Assembly (NCBI GenBank): GCA_903875215.1
Contig: CAIQVH010000016.1
Coordinates: 434,001-498,000, forward strand
Direction of reading: 5' to 3'
DNA: 64,000 nt
From: an uncultured Anaerolineae bacterium
Lineage (GTDB): Bacteria; Chloroflexota; Anaerolineae; Anaerolineales; Villigracilaceae
The position numbers and the translations under genes were made by a program. Each line of letters begins with the position of its first letter. Within the stretch, counting starts at the first letter, position 1. Positions 46,330 to 54,137 of the stretch are shown here, one piece after another. The notes under the pieces were generated by a model. That model searched no databases and was not told the DNA's origin. It saw nothing but the letters and a program-made list of their open reading frames with translations.

Positions 46330-47778
46330 TCAGGGCCGGGCGTATACCACGTGCAGTTCTGCACTGGCGAGAGTGATGTTCTGGATCGCCTCCAGCAGCG
46401 TGGCGCGGTCAATCTGTGTAGCGGGGACAGAGAACTGTGGCTGAGTGGAGAGCGCGTACACGGTGTAAATGTATTCCTTGTCGCCGGGGCCTTTGGAGCA
46501 GGGCGGGGCATACTCATTGCGATCATTGACGCTGTTGGTGCCGAGGGCGCCCAGGCCGGTGAAGTTTTTCGCGAGGCTGGTGACGCTGGCGGGCAGGTTG
46601 TAGACTTCCCAATACCAGTGAATGGCATTATCTGGCGCGACGTGGTGCATTGTGACGGCATAGCCGACCGTCTCCGGTGGGGCGCCACTCCAGCTTAGGG
46701 CCAGGGTTGAACTGGCCCCGTCGCAGGTATATTCAACCGGCAGGCGGCCATCGGCAGGCAGGTCGGGGCTGGTGAGGGTAAAGGCTGTGGCGCTGCCCGC
46801 CGTCATTTGCGCGGTATACACAGCCGTCCGGGCAGTGATGAACAGCGTGCGGCCATCCGCCCCGCCGAAGGCCAGGTTGGTGGGGTTTTCCAGCGTCGGA
46901 ATCTCGCGCAGCAACTCGCCGCTGGCTGTGTAAATCTTGAGGCTTTTGGGCGTGGTCAGGTACAGGTTGCCAGCTGTATCCAGTTCCATGCCATCCGAAC
47001 CACTGGCAACGAACAGGCGCTTATCGGTCAGGCTGCCATCGCTATTGATGCTATAGGCAAAGGTTTGTCCCGCGCCGTGATCAGCCACATACAGCGTTTT
47101 GCCATCCGGCGAGCCGACCAGGCCATTGGGGCGGGTCAGGTCGCTGATGACGCGCGTCACCTGGCTGCGATCGGGCGAGAGATAATAGACATGTTCGCCA
47201 TCCTGCACCACGGCCGATTGGTAAGCCGGGTCCGAGAAGTAGATGCCGCCCTGCGCGTCGATCCATAGGTCATTGGGTTCATTGAAGCGTATGCCGTTGT
47301 ATTGATCGACGAGCACAGTGATCTGCCCCTGTGGATTGATCGAGATCAGGCGGCCATTCCCGCCTTCGCAGGCGACCAGATCCCCGCTGGCAGCGAACAT
47401 CAGGCCATTGGGCTTATTCAAGCCTGCGAGGAAGATGCTGACGCTGCCATCGGGCGTCCAGCGGTAGATTGTCCCGGCATTGATGTCGGAGAAGTAGACG
47501 TTGCCGTTGGCATCCACAGCCGGGCCTTCGGTGAACTGGTAAGTGCCGGGCAGGGTGAGCAGGTCAAAGGTATCGGGCAGGCTGTTTTGGGTGAGGGCGC
47601 TGGCCGGAGTGAAAACGGCTTGCGGGGCGGTGGTGGGCTGGGTGGCGGCAGCCGGCCCGGAGGTGGCCTGCGCCTGCTGAACGGGAGCAGCTGGCGGCGC
47701 GGCAGGGGGGCGTCCGCAGGCTGCGAGAGTCAACGTCAGCAGAAATAAAACTGGGAGGGAGAAAAATTTCTGTTCCAT
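46330..47778 (-). CDS. SMP-30/gluconolactonase :: PEBP fusion lipoprotein
   Basis: A 482-residue secreted lipoprotein (lipobox LTLAAC). After a Pro/Ala linker, residues about 70-325 are an SMP-30/gluconolactonase propeller: YQFTEGPAVDANGNVYFSD, KPNGLMFAASGDLVACEGGNGR, NEPNDLWIDAQGGIYFSDP and LTRPNGLVGSPDGKTLYVADHG. Residues about 330-482 are a YbhB/YbcL-type PEBP domain: TSPDLPADGRLPVEYTCDGA, APDNAIHWYWEVYNLP, and YAPPCSKGPGDKEYIYTVYAL. The two are usually separate proteins. A propeller might cleave sugar lactones or esters; PEBP is usually a ligand-binding fold. The promoter shows the same phased heptamers. Confidence 0.85.
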   Translation of the reverse strand: MEQKFFSLPVLFLLTLTLAACGRPPAAPPAAPVQQAQATSGPAAATQPTTAPQAVFTPASALTQNSLPDTFDLLTLPGTYQFTEGPAVDANGNVYFSDINAGTIYRWTPDGSVSIFLAGLNKPNGLMFAASGDLVACEGGNGRLISINPQGQITVLVDQYNGIRFNEPNDLWIDAQGGIYFSDPAYQSAVVQDGEHVYYLSPDRSQVTRVISDLTRPNGLVGSPDGKTLYVADHGAGQTFAYSINSDGSLTDKRLFVASGSDGMELDTAGNLYLTTPKSLKIYTASGELLREIPTLENPTNLAFGGADGRTLFITARTAVYTAQMTAGSATAFTLTSPDLPADGRLPVEYTCDGASSTLALSWSGAPPETVGYAVTMHHVAPDNAIHWYWEVYNLPASVTSLAKNFTGLGALGTNSVNDRNEYAPPCSKGPGDKEYIYTVYALSTQPQFSVPATQIDRATLLEAIQNITLASAELHVVYARP

Positions 47779-47798
47779 GGCTTTTTCCTTTCAACTGT

Positions 47799-47853
47799 AG
47801 GATAGCAAAGGGGTATTTAGAAGTTGTTCAGAAGGGGTTTCGATTTTGTTAGG
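47799..47853 (-). promoter_or_regulatory. Phased direct-repeat operator of the SMP-30::PEBP gene
   Basis: Minus-strand heptamers CCTAACA (from 47853), CGAAACC (47842), CTGAACA (47831) and CTAAATA (47820) repeat every 11 bp; a 9-nt gap leads to TATCCT (47804-47799). Confidence 0.7.
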
Positions 47854-47868
47854 TTTGGTGAGGATGGC

Positions 47869-47902
47869 AAAAAATGCGCCCGGCCTGAAAAAGGCCGGGC
47901 GC
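47869..47902 (-). terminator. Terminator of secreted protein B
   Basis: GCGCCCGGCCT (47876-47886) pairs with AGGCCGGGCGC (47892-47902); on minus the stem is followed by ATTTTTT. Confidence 0.85.
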
Positions 47903-47927
47903 TCGGTGCTGCGAGAGGTGTTCGCGT

Positions 47928-49508
47928 TTAGGGGATGGAGAACAGGAAATCAGTGTTGGGGACGGTGGGCAGCGGGATGCTTTGCGCGTACAGGTAGGCG
48001 CTGCTGGGATAGGCCAGGTCGCCGAGCAGATCGGTGCGCAGTTTGAGGAGTTGGGTGCGTTGATCGGCGCTGAGGCCCTGGTTGACCTGTGCGAAGGCGG
48101 TGGCCAGCTGGTAGACGATTTCGCCATCCAGTTCGCCGTAGCGTTCCATCAAGGTGAGTACGGTTGCCTGATCGGGTGTACCGCCGGCGATGAACTGGCG
48201 CAGCAGGGTGGCTACTTCCTGCCGGCGCTGTACGATTTCGAGGAGCGAGGCTTTTTGGGTTTGGACTACGTTGGTGACGGTGGCAGCCTGGGAAGTGGTG
48301 AGGGTGGCCAGGAAAGCGGCGCCGTAGTCGGCGGTGATGTTGGTGCCGATACTGTAGCCGGGGTTGCCGACGGCGGGAGCATCCTTCATGTAGAAGGAGC
48401 CGAAGTAGGTGCCCTGGCGCTCGGGGCAGAAGTAGACATCGGCGGTGAGCGACCCTGCATACCAGCTGAACAGGTCACCGGCATAGGTCATGACGGCCAC
48501 TTTTTCGTCTTGGGTCAGACCGCGCAGTTCGGCAGGTTCTGCCACATTGGGCCAGGAGGTCATGCCTTGTCCGACCATGCCGGCCAGGTAGGCTTTTTGT
48601 GTGTCGTTCAGGTTGGCCAGGATGCTGCCCATGACCTGGGCGCGCTGGTAGCTGATTTGTCCGTCGAGACGGTACAGGCTGGCTGAATAGGCTTGCACGG
48701 CAGCTTCGTTCAATCCGCTGGAGCCGGCGGGGAGGTTGTTCTCTAGCTGGCGGCGGAAGGCGGTCATCAGGACGAAGCGGTTGTAGCCGTATTCGTTGAT
48801 GGCGGTGACCTGGTTTTTGGCGAGGGCGATCAATTGGGCTTTCTGGTCGCTGGTGAGGACGGTGAGCATGTTGAGTGAGGCCCGCGTCAGGAAGTCGGTG
48901 TTATGGCCCATGCCGCTGGGATCGTTATCGCGCAGGTACTGGAAGCCCCAGAAATCTGCGACCTTGCCGGGGGGGAAGAATGAGTCGGCGCCGAGGTTGC
49001 CGGTCAGGAAGGCCAAACCGTCGAAGGCGATGGTCATTTTCTGGGCGCCCTCGGAAAGGGTTTGATCCATGGTGAAGGAGCCGGGGCCGGCGGTTGGCAC
49101 GTCGGTGCGGGTGGGAACGAGCGTCCGGGTCGGGGTGCTGGTGCGGGTGAAGGTGGCGGTTGGTGTTGAAGTGCGGGTGGCGGTTGGTGTGCGCGAGGGC
49201 GTCGAAGTGCGGGTGGCGGTTGGTGTGCGCGAGGGTGTCGATGTTCGTGTGGCGGTTGGGGTACGCGTCGGGGTCTTGGTGGGGGTGTTGGTGCGCGTAA
49301 AGGTGGCCGTGGGGGTTTTGCTGGGGGTGCGCGTGAGGGTGCTGGTGCGGGTGAGGGTGCTGGTGCGGGTGGGGACGGGTGTTTTCGTTGGCGCACTCAG
49401 CCTGGGGTTGGATGATCCGGATTGGGCGGCGAAGGCTCGCGAGAGCGGCATAAATCCAGCTGTCAGCAGGGCAACCAGCAAGAAGATTGTGAGATTCCTG
49501 GGGTTCAT
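47928..49508 (-). CDS. Secreted protein B, paralogue of lipoprotein A, with repeat linker
   Basis: A 526-residue exported protein with a Sec signal ([19 protein letters not shown]) but no lipobox. Residues about 38-140 are a Thr/Pro/Arg/Ser tandem-repeat linker. The 370-residue C-terminal domain matches lipoprotein A segment by segment: [68 protein letters not shown] and PNTDFLF at the end. The single conserved Cys (in FCPER) could carry a cofactor or metal (speculation). It lacks the Cys4 module of A. AAAGGA precedes the ATG. Five phased heptamers lie upstream. Confidence 0.75.
   Translation of the reverse strand: MNPRNLTIFLLVALLTAGFMPLSRAFAAQSGSSNPRLSAPTKTPVPTRTSTLTRTSTLTRTPSKTPTATFTRTNTPTKTPTRTPTATRTSTPSRTPTATRTSTPSRTPTATRTSTPTATFTRTSTPTRTLVPTRTDVPTAGPGSFTMDQTLSEGAQKMTIAFDGLAFLTGNLGADSFFPPGKVADFWGFQYLRDNDPSGMGHNTDFLTRASLNMLTVLTSDQKAQLIALAKNQVTAINEYGYNRFVLMTAFRRQLENNLPAGSSGLNEAAVQAYSASLYRLDGQISYQRAQVMGSILANLNDTQKAYLAGMVGQGMTSWPNVAEPAELRGLTQDEKVAVMTYAGDLFSWYAGSLTADVYFCPERQGTYFGSFYMKDAPAVGNPGYSIGTNITADYGAAFLATLTTSQAATVTNVVQTQKASLLEIVQRRQEVATLLRQFIAGGTPDQATVLTLMERYGELDGEIVYQLATAFAQVNQGLSADQRTQLLKLRTDLLGDLAYPSSAYLYAQSIPLPTVPNTDFLFSIP
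49168..49275. repeat. 36-bp tandem repeat within the linker of secreted protein B
   Basis: Three adjoining 36-bp units (49168-49203, 49204-49239, 49240-49275). The first two are nearly identical and the third is diverged. They encode a 12-residue Thr/Pro/Arg/Ser unit. Shorter related motifs extend the low-complexity region to about 49400. It is likely to vary in copy number. Confidence 0.85.
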
Positions 49509-49541
49509 GATTCTTGTCCTTTCTGTGGAACGGGGCTTTTT

Positions 49542-49607
49542 TGCTTATTGAAAGGATATCAAGAAGATGTTCAGAACTTGTTCAGGAGAATCGATACTTT
49601 TGTCAGG
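49542..49607 (-). promoter_or_regulatory. Phased direct-repeat operator of secreted protein B gene
   Basis: Minus-strand heptamers CCTGACA (from 49607), TATCGAT (49596, poor), CTGAACA (49585), CTGAACA (49574) and CTTGATA (49563) repeat every 11 bp; a 9-nt gap leads to TAAGCA (49547-49542). Confidence 0.7.
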
Positions 49608-49625
49608 CGCGCGGGTGAATTGCAA

Positions 49626-49649
49626 CCGCCCGGTCGTGCAACCGGGCGG
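49626..49649 (-). terminator. Hairpin after the DUF1566 gene
   Basis: CCGCCCGGT (49626-49634) pairs with ACCGGGCGG (49641-49649). The following minus sequence is only modestly T-rich. Confidence 0.5.
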
Positions 49650-49668
49650 GGAGAAATGGGTCGCGGGT

Positions 49669-51294
49669 CTACGGGCGGCTGGCTGGGACGCAGGCCAACA
49701 GTTGTTGGATGGCCTGACAGGTGCCGTTGATTGGGCCATTGGGGGATCGGAATGAACAGGCCGTGCCCTGGCTGGCCGCAGAGCAGGCGCTGATGGCCGC
49801 CTGTGGCGGCATTCCGCCCGGCCCTGCAGAGTTGCCTGGCCCGGTTGGTGCTGCGCCACCCGGCGTTTGATCTGTACTGGTCACGTCTACGCTCATGACG
49901 GGGAGCGTGGAGTCGGGATTTCCCTGCGGGGTGAAGGTGACATCGCCCCCGCGCACCAGCCGGACATAGTTTTCGATGCGGATGGCATCACCCTGCGGGC
50001 CGCGTCCCTGCGGGAACTGGGCGGCGTCGCCGTTTTTGGGGTCGCTGCGCTGCGCGCCTGCGCCATGCACATCCTCCCAGGTGTTGCCCATGTAGCCCAG
50101 CGCGCGGCCAAAGGCGATGTAATCGGCGGTTTCGCCGCGGCCGGCTGTTCCGGAATGGGTGGTGCTGCTCCAGTAGAAGGGATAATCGAGCTGGCCGGCC
50201 TCGTTGGTGATCGATGTGCTGGCAAAGAGCGGGTCGATGGCCGCCGATTGGGTGGCATCCGGCGAGCGGGTGTAATCTACGATGCTTTGCAGTTCTTTGA
50301 TGTCGGGCAGGCGCCAATCGTTGTGGCCGAGATAATTGGCGGCATTCTGGGTCTGCACCCAGGCCAGCGCCTCCTGCCAGGTCATGCCGCTGCCGCTATC
50401 GGTTTTGGCCCAGGTCAGGCCGCTGGCGGTGTCGCTGAGGGTCTGGTCGCCGTTATCCTGAAAAGCGTTTTTGCCGTACTGGGGATTTCCCCGAACGCAA
50501 ATCACAAAGAAGGTCTTCTCTGCGCCGCCGGGCATGATCAGGTCGTAGCCTTTAATGCGCCCGTCTGCAAAGTTGACGCCATATAATTTGGCGCCGTCGT
50601 GCGAGGATGTGCTGGATGCGAATTGCGAGTCGATTGTGCGCTCGCCGGCGGCGCTGTCGCCGTAGGCAAACAGGAAGGTGTTGGTATCGAGATAGGGGGT
50701 GAGTTGTTGTGTGCCGCTCGCGCCGCTCGGGTCGGTGCCGCGAAAATCAATCAGCGAGAAGAGTTCCTTGATATTGGGCAGCCGCCAGTCCGAATACCCG
50801 CCGAAGTTGGCCGCGTTCAGCTGGGCGGGCAGAGCCTGCGCCTGGGCCAGGGTCAGCTTGTCGCTTTTGTTGAGCACGCCGTCGCTGTTGGTTTCCGGGC
50901 TGCGCTGCCAGGTCAGGCCGGTGACATTATCCAGCGCGGTAAATCCGTCGGCGCTCAGGCTGTAGCCGGGCGCATGGCTGGTATATTGGGCATCCTGCCC
51001 GAAGAAGCTGGTCTGTGAACAGGCCATCTCAGCCTGGCTATCATAGCATTTGCCCTGCCCCGTATCCACAATCGGATAGGTCAGGTTTATGGCAGGCTGC
51101 GCAGGGCTGGCTTGCGTGGGGTCGGGGGGAGGGGTTGCGGGCTGGCTGGTGGGGATGATGGAGACCGGAACGGCTGGGCTGGCTGTGGCCTGCTCCTGTT
51201 TGCCGGGCAGACTGCCCTGCGAGGGCGTCTCCGCACAGGCGGACAGGATCAGCGCGCCGCCCAAACATAAATGGATGAAATGTTTCTTTTGCAT
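49669..51294 (-). CDS. DUF1566 (Lcl C-terminal) lipoprotein with a Cys4 tail module
   Basis: A 541-residue lipoprotein (lipobox LILSAC). After a Pro/Thr linker come two tandem DUF1566/Lcl domains. The first has NVTGLTWQRSP and GYSDWRLPNIKELFSLID; the second has TASGLTWAKTDSGSGMTWQEAL and GHNDWRLPDIKELQSIVDY, with RLVRGG near the end. These C-type-lectin-like folds occur in cell-surface and pilus proteins. The C terminus (about 500-541) is a Cys4 module (ISACSAASQGTACSF...GTCQAI...LACVP) like that in lipoprotein A. GGAG precedes the ATG. Unlike its three neighbours, its promoter has no phased heptamers. Confidence 0.85.
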   Translation of the reverse strand: MQKKHFIHLCLGGALILSACAETPSQGSLPGKQEQATASPAVPVSIIPTSQPATPPPDPTQASPAQPAINLTYPIVDTGQGKCYDSQAEMACSQTSFFGQDAQYTSHAPGYSLSADGFTALDNVTGLTWQRSPETNSDGVLNKSDKLTLAQAQALPAQLNAANFGGYSDWRLPNIKELFSLIDFRGTDPSGASGTQQLTPYLDTNTFLFAYGDSAAGERTIDSQFASSTSSHDGAKLYGVNFADGRIKGYDLIMPGGAEKTFFVICVRGNPQYGKNAFQDNGDQTLSDTASGLTWAKTDSGSGMTWQEALAWVQTQNAANYLGHNDWRLPDIKELQSIVDYTRSPDATQSAAIDPLFASTSITNEAGQLDYPFYWSSTTHSGTAGRGETADYIAFGRALGYMGNTWEDVHGAGAQRSDPKNGDAAQFPQGRGPQGDAIRIENYVRLVRGGDVTFTPQGNPDSTLPVMSVDVTSTDQTPGGAAPTGPGNSAGPGGMPPQAAISACSAASQGTACSFRSPNGPINGTCQAIQQLLACVPASRP

Positions 51295-51421
51295 AGTGCA
51301 CTCCGTGGTTCAAGGTTGATGCAATTCTATCCATCCCTGCCGTTGTGGTGGGCGTGTCTGCAAACATTGAATTGACTTGCGGGGCATGGTTGCAGTCACT
51401 GATGGCAATGACAGGTGTCAT

Positions 51422-51455
51422 AAAAAAACCGGCCGCCAATCGGCCAGGTTTTTTG
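51422..51455 (-). terminator. Terminator between two lipoprotein genes
   Basis: AAAAAACC-GGCCG and CGGCC-(A)-GGTTTTTT form a stem with one bulge and a 5-nt loop (51423-51454). It lies after the 258-aa lipoprotein gene on the minus strand. Confidence 0.65.
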
Positions 51456-51520
51456 TTGGGCGCAAAATTCCTGCAAAAACAACCTGAAAATGACTCGGCG
51501 TTACAAGCCAGCGGAATCTA

Positions 51521-52297
51521 TCAGGGCTTCGGCCAGTTAATCTCTACTGGGCGGGTATACCCGTGTTTTTCCACGGCATAAAGCTTGCCACCCGAGGGCG
51601 CCGGGCAGCCGGCCTCGTCTTTGATGGTGTAATGGGTGCTGAATTGATCTGGATAGGCAAAGGTCCACCAGATGTACGCGCCGTCCTGGCAGACGAACAA
51701 TTCGAGGAAGTAGCCCCGGTCATCGTCCTGGGTCATGCGAACTGGATCCCAGCTGATTGAGACCTTGTTACCGTCGCGGACCGCCGTAACATTTTGAGGC
51801 GGCTGGTAAAGCGTGCTCGGCCCGACGAGTTTGACCTCGGTAAATTTGACTGTGCTCAGATCTCCGACCACATCCACTACGCTGGGGGCCACCCAGCAAA
51901 AATAACTCAGCTTGTCAAATTTGACGAGCAGCCACTGGCTGTAAAGGAATCTGCCGCGTACGGTGCCGCTATCCCCGGCATAGAGATCCGCGGCGTGCAG
52001 GTGGGCTTTGGCCGGGCCATAGCGGCAGTGCGCCTGCTGATTGACCGTGGCGGATGGAAAGCTGAAGGTGGGCGAGGCGGTTGGGCCGGGCGGTTGCGTT
52101 TCGGTTGGGGTGAGTGTTGGGGATGATGTCTGGCTGGGGGTGGGTGTGCGGGTGGCGCTTGGCCGTGGAGAGGGTGTCAGAGTCAACGTGGAAGGTGCCG
52201 GGCTGGCGGTTGGAGCGGGCGGGGTGGCGCGGGGCAGGTTGCAGGCGGTCAGTGCCAGGGTTTGAATCAGGAAAAAGGTCAGCAGACGCGGGTTCAT
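51521..52297 (-). CDS. Lipoprotein with SH3-like and Fn3-like segments
   Basis: A 258-residue lipoprotein (lipobox LALTAC). A long Thr/Pro/Ser linker (about 22-85) is followed by a segment resembling SH3-type domains of bacterial surface proteins (HCRYGPAKAHLHAADLYAGDSGTV...SQWLLVKFD...CWVAPSVVDVVGD) and a beta-rich fibronectin-III-like part (PPQNVTAVRDGNKVSISWDPV). No enzyme motif is seen. TACAAT (52304-52309, minus) lies 6 nt before the ATG, so the transcript is probably leaderless. Confidence 0.7.
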   Translation of the reverse strand: MNPRLLTFFLIQTLALTACNLPRATPPAPTASPAPSTLTLTPSPRPSATRTPTPSQTSSPTLTPTETQPPGPTASPTFSFPSATVNQQAHCRYGPAKAHLHAADLYAGDSGTVRGRFLYSQWLLVKFDKLSYFCWVAPSVVDVVGDLSTVKFTEVKLVGPSTLYQPPQNVTAVRDGNKVSISWDPVRMTQDDDRGYFLELFVCQDGAYIWWTFAYPDQFSTHYTIKDEAGCPAPSGGKLYAVEKHGYTRPVEINWPKP

Positions 52298-52309
52298 AAG
52301 GGTATTGTA
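52297..52309 (-). promoter_or_regulatory. -10 box for a leaderless lipoprotein transcript
   Basis: On minus, TACAAT (52309-52304) is followed by 6 nt and the ATG at 52297, with no ribosome site. Confidence 0.5.
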
Positions 52310-52416
52310 CGGGCTGGGCCTGGTTTTTCCATCCCCCTTTTGGGCCGCAGTGTTGCCAGGTTGTTCGGGGCATTATAATGGGCTGATCTCATTCTATTAC
52401 CCAAAAGAAGGACATC

Positions 52417-52974
52417 ATGGAACTCTATGAAGCTATTTTTACCCGCCAATCGGTTTCGCAGGTCAAACCTGACCCGCTGCCCCGCCCGTTGATCGAGAGA
52501 CTGCTCGCCGCTGGAGCGCAGGCGCCCAATCATTTTAAAGTGCGGCCCTGGCGCTTCGTGGTTTTGACAGGCGCTGCCCGCGAGCGGCTGGGCGAGGCGC
52601 TGGCGGCTTCGCTTCAGGCCCGTTTTCTCGATCTGCCCGAGGAGGCTCTGGCCAAGGAGAGCGCCAAACCGCTGCGAGCGCCGTTGATCATTGCGGTTGC
52701 TGTCGATTTGCCGGTGGATTCCAAGGTGATTGAGATCGAAAATGTTGCGGCGGTGGCGGCGGCCTGCCAGAATATTCTCCTGGCGGCGCAGGCGGAAGGC
52801 CTGGGGGCAGTCTGGCGCACCGGCGATTCGGCCCGCGACCCCAGGATTAAGGAATTCTTGGGGCTTGCTCCCGAACAACATTTGCTCGGATTTCTTTACA
52901 TTGGCCTGCTCGAGTCGCCTCCTGCGCCGCGTCAGCGCCCGTCTTTTGAAGATCGTACGCTCTGGATGGAATGA
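52417..52974 (+). CDS. Nitroreductase family protein (YdjA-like)
   Basis: A 185-residue FMN-dependent oxidoreductase. The FMN-site motifs are in TRQSVSQVKPDPLP near residue 9, the AGAQAPNHFKVRPWRFVVL segment (about 32-50) and GLGAVWRTGDSARDPRIKEFLGL near the C terminus. Short length and PNHFKVRPW resemble E. coli YdjA. The substrate is unknown. AGAAGGA precedes the ATG; a TATAAT-like box lies upstream near 52373. Confidence 0.85.
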   Translation: MELYEAIFTRQSVSQVKPDPLPRPLIERLLAAGAQAPNHFKVRPWRFVVLTGAARERLGEALAASLQARFLDLPEEALAKESAKPLRAPLIIAVAVDLPVDSKVIEIENVAAVAAACQNILLAAQAEGLGAVWRTGDSARDPRIKEFLGLAPEQHLLGFLYIGLLESPPAPRQRPSFEDRTLWME

Positions 52975-52983
52975 CCCGCCAAC

Positions 52984-53026
52984 AAAGAAACTCCCCGAAG
53001 GCTGTGCACCTTCGGGGAGTTTCTTA
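52984..53026. terminator. Bidirectional terminator
   Basis: A stem of about 17 bp (52985-53001 with 53009-53025, core AACTCCCCGAAGG/CCTTCGGGGAGTT) between convergent genes; it overlaps the stop codon of the minus-strand lipoprotein. Confidence 0.88.
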
Positions 53027-53608
53027 CGGCCCGACGACTACGATTTTTTGCATCGAGACCCGCATGGTGGTTTTATCCCAGTTATTGATGCCGACCGTTC
53101 CGGTGAAGGTCTTGCGATCGCCAATGGCGACAGTGTAATTGTAACTTCCCCACGGCATTTCAAAGACGAAGCGCCGCTGTACCCGGTATGCCAGGTAGAG
53201 GGGTTTGGAGTTGCCTCCACTGGTCATACCATAAAAACTGACGATGATCTCTGGTTCTCCGCTGTTGTTTTCGATCAGGAAGGTGCCGGTGCGTCCATTG
53301 GCAGCGCCCAGCGGATCGAGAGTACCGATCCATGGGGTTGGGGTCAGCGTCTCGGTGGGGGGCAGGGGTGTCTCGGTGGCAGTGGCAACCGGGGTGGCGG
53401 TTTCAATCGCTGGGATGGTTGGGGTTTCAGAGGCGGTGGCCGTGGGCAGGGCGGTGGCAGTCGGCCGGGCGGTTAATGTACCAGCCACCATCGTGCCAGA
53501 GATGGCATTGAGAGTAGCGGCGATATCTGCGGTTGGTTCGGGCGTGGCGGCCGGTCCGCAGGCGCTTAGCAGCAGGACAAGCAGAGTGGAGAATAAGATG
53601 CGCTTCAT
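53024..53608 (-). CDS. Small lipoprotein with Thr/Pro linker, function unknown
   Basis: A 194-residue lipoprotein (lipobox LLLSAC). Residues about 22-95 are low-complexity Thr/Ala/Pro. The C-terminal 95 residues are a beta-rich domain: GRTGTFLIENNSGEPEIIVS, MPWGSYNYTVAIGDRKTFTG and GINNWDKTTMRVSMQKIVVV. I recognise no family. It starts 14 nt after a terminator-like leader hairpin, with AAGGA before the ATG. Confidence 0.65.
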   Translation of the reverse strand: MKRILFSTLLVLLLSACGPAATPEPTADIAATLNAISGTMVAGTLTARPTATALPTATASETPTIPAIETATPVATATETPLPPTETLTPTPWIGTLDPLGAANGRTGTFLIENNSGEPEIIVSFYGMTSGGNSKPLYLAYRVQRRFVFEMPWGSYNYTVAIGDRKTFTGTVGINNWDKTTMRVSMQKIVVVGP

Positions 53609-53620
53609 GATGTTTTCCTT

Positions 53621-53671
53621 AAAAAAAAATCCTCTTTCGGCCCATCGGGTGTCCCGACGGTCGAGAGAGGA
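53621..53671 (-). terminator. Terminator-like hairpin in the leader of the small lipoprotein
   Basis: On minus, TCCTCT...AGAGGA (53666-53671 with 53630-53635) encloses a nested stem CGGG/CCCG, then a run of nine T (53629-53621) and the ribosome site AAGGA. It terminates trxA. A TATACT box on the trxA side (about 53674-53679) would put the hairpin inside the lipoprotein leader, so attenuation is possible. Confidence 0.7.
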
Positions 53672-53696
53672 AAAAGTATACCCTAAAAGAGGCTTT

Positions 53697-54047
53697 TTAG
53701 TTGTTGCCGGCCACTTCCAAAAATTGCGAAAGAGTTTCGCGCAGCATGCGCTCGGGCAGGGCGCCTACCTGGCGGTGGATGATCTTGCCATTGGCAATGA
53801 ACAGCATGGTCGGAATGCCTTGCACACCATATTTTTGCGCCCATTCCGGGTTTTCATCGGTGTTGACTTTGGCCACAACCACCTTGCCGGCGAATTCCTT
53901 GGCAAGTTTATCAAGCGTCGGGGCGACCATTTTGCAGGGGCCGCACCATGGCGCCCAGAAATCAACGATCACGGGCGTGACAGATTGCAACACGGTTTTC
54001 TCAAAAGCCGCGTCAGTGACATGGAGAGGGGTGTCAATCATCATCAT
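53697..54047 (-). CDS. trxA: Thioredoxin
   Basis: A 116-residue thioredoxin. The active site is VDFWAPWCGPCKMVAPTLDKLA near residue 30, and cis-Pro is in GVQGIPTMLFIANG. Length and layout are normal. Three tandem ATG codons follow AAAGGAAT; the first (54047) is given, but 54044 or 54041 have better spacing. It may serve arsC, which is of the thioredoxin-coupled type, but it is not linked to it. Confidence 0.93.
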   Translation of the reverse strand: MMMIDTPLHVTDAAFEKTVLQSVTPVIVDFWAPWCGPCKMVAPTLDKLAKEFAGKVVVAKVNTDENPEWAQKYGVQGIPTMLFIANGKIIHRQVGALPERMLRETLSQFLEVAGNN

Positions 54048-54137
54048 ATTCCTTTCATCCAATTATTCGAACCGGGAAGAGTCTGGATTTGCGTTACCAT
54101 CTAGGTATTGGATGCACAGCGCGCTCAAAAGTTGCAT

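Noticed and set aside
49168-49275. Regular 36-bp repeat considered as a CRISPR array
   Set aside because: The units adjoin without spacers and keep the frame of the secreted protein's Thr/Pro linker.
49069-49551. 160-codon Val/Gly/Arg-rich frame on plus
   Set aside because: It is the complement of the repeat linker of secreted protein B and has no independent support.
49608-51360. Phased Pho-like operator for the DUF1566 gene
   Set aside because: No heptamers with an 11-bp period are visible upstream of 51294, unlike the three neighbouring genes.
53621-53671. Guanidine-II/mini-ykkC or other known riboswitch
   Set aside because: The loops do not show the ACGR signature and the structure is too short; a terminator explains it.
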